Source: Candidatus Eiseniibacteriota bacterium (lineage in GTDB: Bacteria > Eisenbacteria > RBG-16-71-46 > JABDJR01). From it: a stretch of DNA of 8,204 bases. The position numbers and the translations under genes were made by a program. Location: assembly GCA_013003415.1 (NCBI GenBank), contig JABDJR010000451.1, positions 1 through 8,204 of the forward strand, given 5' to 3'. Below the pieces are notes generated by a model that searched no databases, was not told the DNA's origin, and saw nothing but the letters and a program-made list of their open reading frames with translations. Shown in pieces: positions 5,914 through 8,204 of this stretch (position 1 is the stretch's first letter; each line of letters begins with the position of its first letter).

Positions 5914-7705
5914 CCTGGTAGGTGTAGAGATCGTAGTAGCGGCCCTCTTTGGCAATCAGCTCATCGTGAGTGCCCCGCTCCACGATCTGACCGGACTCCA
6001 ACACCAAAATCTGATCGGCTTTGCGTATAGTGCTTAGGCGATGGGCAATCACCAGCGTGGTGCGTCCATGCATGAGTTGGCCGAGACTCTGCTGAATGAG
6101 AGCTTCGCTTTCCGTGTCCAAGCTTGAGGTTGCTTCGTCCAAAATTAAGATGCGAGGGTCAGCCAAAATAGCGCGGGCAATAGAGACCCGTTGTCTTTGG
6201 CCCCCGGAAAGTTTGACCCCTCGTTCTCCGATCACCGTGTCCAAACCAAGGTCAAACCGATCCGTAAACTCGTTCACATGAGCAGAAGCCACGGCGTGCT
6301 GCAACTGCTCTTCCGTGGCATCGTGACGCGCAAAGAGCAGGTTCTCGCGAATGGTTCCCTCAAAGAGGAACTCGTCCTGCAGCACCACCCCGAGTTGGCT
6401 TCTATAGGACTCCAGCCGCACTTTAGAGAGATCTTTCCCATCCATGAGGATGGTTCCCGAACTTGGGTTTCGGAAGGAAGCCGCCAAGGCGGCTATGGTG
6501 CTCTTTCCCGAACCAGAGCTTCCTACAAGAGCGGTCACCGAGCCGGGAAGCGACTCAAAATTGATGTGGCTTAAGACTTCCTTTCCCTCTTCGTAAGCAA
6601 ACGAAACGTCTTTGAATTCAAGATGACCTCGAACCTCACCCATTTCCAAAACCCGATCCTCATCGTCCCCTTCGCGATCGAGACTCAGAATTTCCTCCAT
6701 CCGATCGAGACCGGCGAAGGCCTCGGTCATCTGAGTGCCGATATTGCTCATTTGAACGATCGGAGTAATGAGAAACGCGAGGTATAAGGTGAAAGCCACG
6801 AAGTCCCCGACCGTCATTTCGCCACGGATAATGAGTGTGCCTCCGATCCCCATGATGATGACGCTGGTGAGCCCCATGAGAAGCGTGGCCAGGCTCGTCA
6901 CCAGACTGGTGGCGGTGAGCGAGGAACGCACGTTGTCGAACACGCGCTCGACACCGTCCGAGAACACCTCATCTTCGGCCGGCTCGGCGTGAAATCCCTT
7001 GATGACCCGAATGCCGTTTAAGGTTTCGGTGAGACGACCGGTGACCTCGGCGTTGATCGCACCGCGTTTCCGGAAGATGGGGCGAATGTAAGAAAACGCC
7101 TTCATGCTCACGAAACCAAAGATCACGATGGGCAAGAACGCGTAGAGGGTCATTTGTCCGTTGATCCGAATCAGCAAGAATATAGAAACCACCGCTGTGA
7201 GTAGCCCGCCTACCAACTGAACTAGACCTGTGCCCACCAGATTTCGAACTCCCTCAACATCGTTCATGATGCGCGACACGAGGGCTCCGGTTTTTTGATT
7301 GTCGAAGAAGGATAAAGGAAGACGCGAGACATGCTGCTGCATTTGGGAGCGAAGGAGGGAGATTAAATGCTGAGCTTCCACACTTAGGAGCCGTGTCAGC
7401 AAAAAAGAAGTCACCGACTGAACCAACAGAGCCCCGCCCACGACAAACAGCAAAAGACGAAGCATCTCCATGTCTTTATTCACGACCACATCGTCGAGAA
7501 GATACTTGGTGGAGCCCGGAAGTACTAAACCGGCCAGACGGTTCATGGCGACCAGAAATAGCCCCAAAAACACAAGGTTTCTTCGCGGCCAAATGATGGT
7601 CTTAAAGGCATGCCTAACGCTGGCCAACGAGACTTTTGGCTTGGACTTCCTAGTTTCACCTGGAGCTAGGGTCTGTCGGGACTCACGGGCTTTTTCTTGA
7701 GACAT
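5903..7705 (-). CDS. MsbA-like ABC exporter half-transporter (TMD-NBD fusion)
   Basis: A 600-residue protein of the normal size for a type IV (MsbA/LmrA-like) exporter, which works as a dimer. A basic cytosolic N-terminus (1-40) precedes six transmembrane helices, near residues 43-62, 82-104, 155-178, 185-203, 265-290 and 297-320. The nucleotide-binding domain (about 361-600) is complete: aromatic A-loop Y371, Walker A GSSGSGKST (395-403), Q-loop Q443, signature LSGGQ (499-503), Walker B ILILDE (519-524, catalytic E524), D-loop SSLD (527-530) and H-loop H555. Both ATP sites of a homodimer should therefore be active. The substrate cannot be read from sequence; lipids, lipid-linked glycans, peptides or drugs are all possible. 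No partner half-transporter is adjacent, which favours a homodimer. The gene is divergent from a CapK-like ligase gene across 91 bases and convergent with the kinase. There is no clear ribosome site before the ATG at 7705. Confidence 0.92.
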   Translation of the reverse strand: MSQEKARESRQTLAPGETRKSKPKVSLASVRHAFKTIIWPRRNLVFLGLFLVAMNRLAGLVLPGSTKYLLDDVVVNKDMEMLRLLLFVVGGALLVQSVTSFLLTRLLSVEAQHLISLLRSQMQQHVSRLPLSFFDNQKTGALVSRIMNDVEGVRNLVGTGLVQLVGGLLTAVVSIFLLIRINGQMTLYAFLPIVIFGFVSMKAFSYIRPIFRKRGAINAEVTGRLTETLNGIRVIKGFHAEPAEDEVFSDGVERVFDNVRSSLTATSLVTSLATLLMGLTSVIIMGIGGTLIIRGEMTVGDFVAFTLYLAFLITPIVQMSNIGTQMTEAFAGLDRMEEILSLDREGDDEDRVLEMGEVRGHLEFKDVSFAYEEGKEVLSHINFESLPGSVTALVGSSGSGKSTIAALAASFRNPSSGTILMDGKDLSKVRLESYRSQLGVVLQDEFLFEGTIRENLLFARHDATEEQLQHAVASAHVNEFTDRFDLGLDTVIGERGVKLSGGQRQRVSIARAILADPRILILDEATSSLDTESEALIQQSLGQLMHGRTTLVIAHRLSTIRKADQILVLESGQIVERGTHDELIAKEGRYYDLYTYQARI

Positions 7706-7769
7706 GGTGAGGTAAGAACTCCGTGCAGATTGGGGCTTAATGACCGAGTCTAGGATTACAACGCACGAG

Positions 7770-7785
7770 ACTGGAAGCGTCCAGT
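7770..7785. promoter_or_regulatory. Perfect inverted repeat in the divergent exporter/ligase intergenic region
   Basis: ACTGGA (7770-7775) and TCCAGT (7780-7785) are perfect inverted arms around AGCG. The repeat lies 11 bases before the ligase ATG. Its last base is the first T of a -10-like TAAACT (7785-7790). The position suits an operator for a dimeric regulator acting on the ligase promoter and perhaps on the exporter. It could equally form a small hairpin, and a six-base-arm repeat can arise by chance. Confidence 0.35.
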
Positions 7786-7796
7786 AAACTTAACCC

Positions 7797-8204
7797 ATGC
7801 TGGCTCGAACCCTCGATTTCACGGCACGCCATGCCTTCTTGCCCCTTCTTAGGATCCTCGACAAAGACAGAAGCCTCCAATACCTGGCTCAGGTCGAGGA
7901 TCTGCATGGGGAGTCCCTGGAAACAATCCAGAACCATCAACTGGATCGGCTCCAAAGGATCTGCACCACGGCTGCGGCTAAGTCGCCTTTCTACGAAACT
8001 CGGTTTCGAGAAGCCGGGGTCTCACCCGAAGCCATTACGTTCGAGACTCTAAAGAAGCTTCCCGTGCTTACCCGGGAAGACCTGCACCGCTTTCCCAAAG
8101 GCATTCGAAACCGAGATTATGAGTTTGAGGACCTCCGCCTGACCGAAACCGGGGGCACCACCTTTGCGCCAGTGAAGTTCTATTTGGATCAAGAGGCCTA
8201 CAAC
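7797..8204 (+). CDS. PaaK/CapK-like adenylate-forming ligase, N-terminal part (3' truncated)
   Basis: ATG at 7797 opens a frame that runs in phase to the right edge (136 residues, no stop). An in-frame TAA at 7791-7793 rules out an earlier start. Family features are the early QLDRLQRI and AKSPFYETRFREAGV (61-75), followed by FETLKKLPVLTREDL (82-96) and then the nucleotide-binding loop TGGTTFAPVKFYLD (118-131). This matches the N-terminus of phenylacetate-CoA-ligase-like proteins (PaaK, CapK, coenzyme F390 synthetase type), which activate carboxylates as acyl-adenylates. CapK-type members are known from surface-polysaccharide gene clusters. The loop is unusual: F123-A124 replaces the usual Gly-x before P125. 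The adenylation core and C-terminal domain lie outside the window, so substrate and activity cannot be judged. No ribosome site is visible, and a TAAACT box sits six bases before the ATG. The gene is divergent from the ABC exporter. Confidence 0.8.
   Translation, partial: MLARTLDFTARHAFLPLLRILDKDRSLQYLAQVEDLHGESLETIQNHQLDRLQRICTTAAAKSPFYETRFREAGVSPEAITFETLKKLPVLTREDLHRFPKGIRNRDYEFEDLRLTETGGTTFAPVKFYLDQEAYN

Overview
The window comes from a Gram-negative bacterium of moderately high GC. One gene encodes a signal-peptide-bearing outer-membrane beta-barrel. Another encodes a large Ser/Thr kinase with a transmembrane helix, a TolB-like domain and TPRs, an architecture frequent in Acidobacteriota, Gemmatimonadota, Planctomycetota and related uncultured lineages. 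The left-edge peptidase tail also fits such groups. I cannot name the phylum from sequence alone. The window is densely coded: seven protein genes, two cut by the window edges, and no gene-free stretch over 100 bases. I see no tRNA, rRNA, CRISPR array, insertion sequence or phage gene.

Layout. (1) 2-811, plus: C-terminal part of a prolyl-oligopeptidase-like alpha/beta hydrolase, entering from the left. (2) 1949-830, minus: a probable two-gene operon, an outer-membrane barrel protein followed by a small cytosolic DUF3052-like protein. It converges on gene 1 across a stem-loop. (3) 2012-5867, plus: a second probable operon, divergent from the barrel gene. It holds a polytopic membrane protein of unknown function with an in-membrane FIDELGKF motif, then the 962-residue membrane-anchored kinase. 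Both genes start with TTG. (4) 7705-5903, minus: a complete MsbA-like ABC exporter half-transporter with all nucleotide-binding motifs intact, convergent with the kinase. (5) 7797-8204, plus: the N-terminus of a PaaK/CapK-like adenylate-forming ligase, divergent from the exporter and running off the right edge.

The most plausible functional links are these: the membrane protein and kinase as a co-expressed envelope signalling pair; the barrel and DUF3052-like protein as a co-expressed pair; and the exporter and CapK-like ligase as a divergent pair that may share control from a 91-bp intergenic region. These links rest on gene order only. No obviously new defence or mobile system is visible. 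The items most worth a second look are the uncharacterised membrane protein beside the kinase, the histidine-containing barrel, the altered nucleotide-binding loop of the CapK-like ligase, and possible leaderless starts at two genes.
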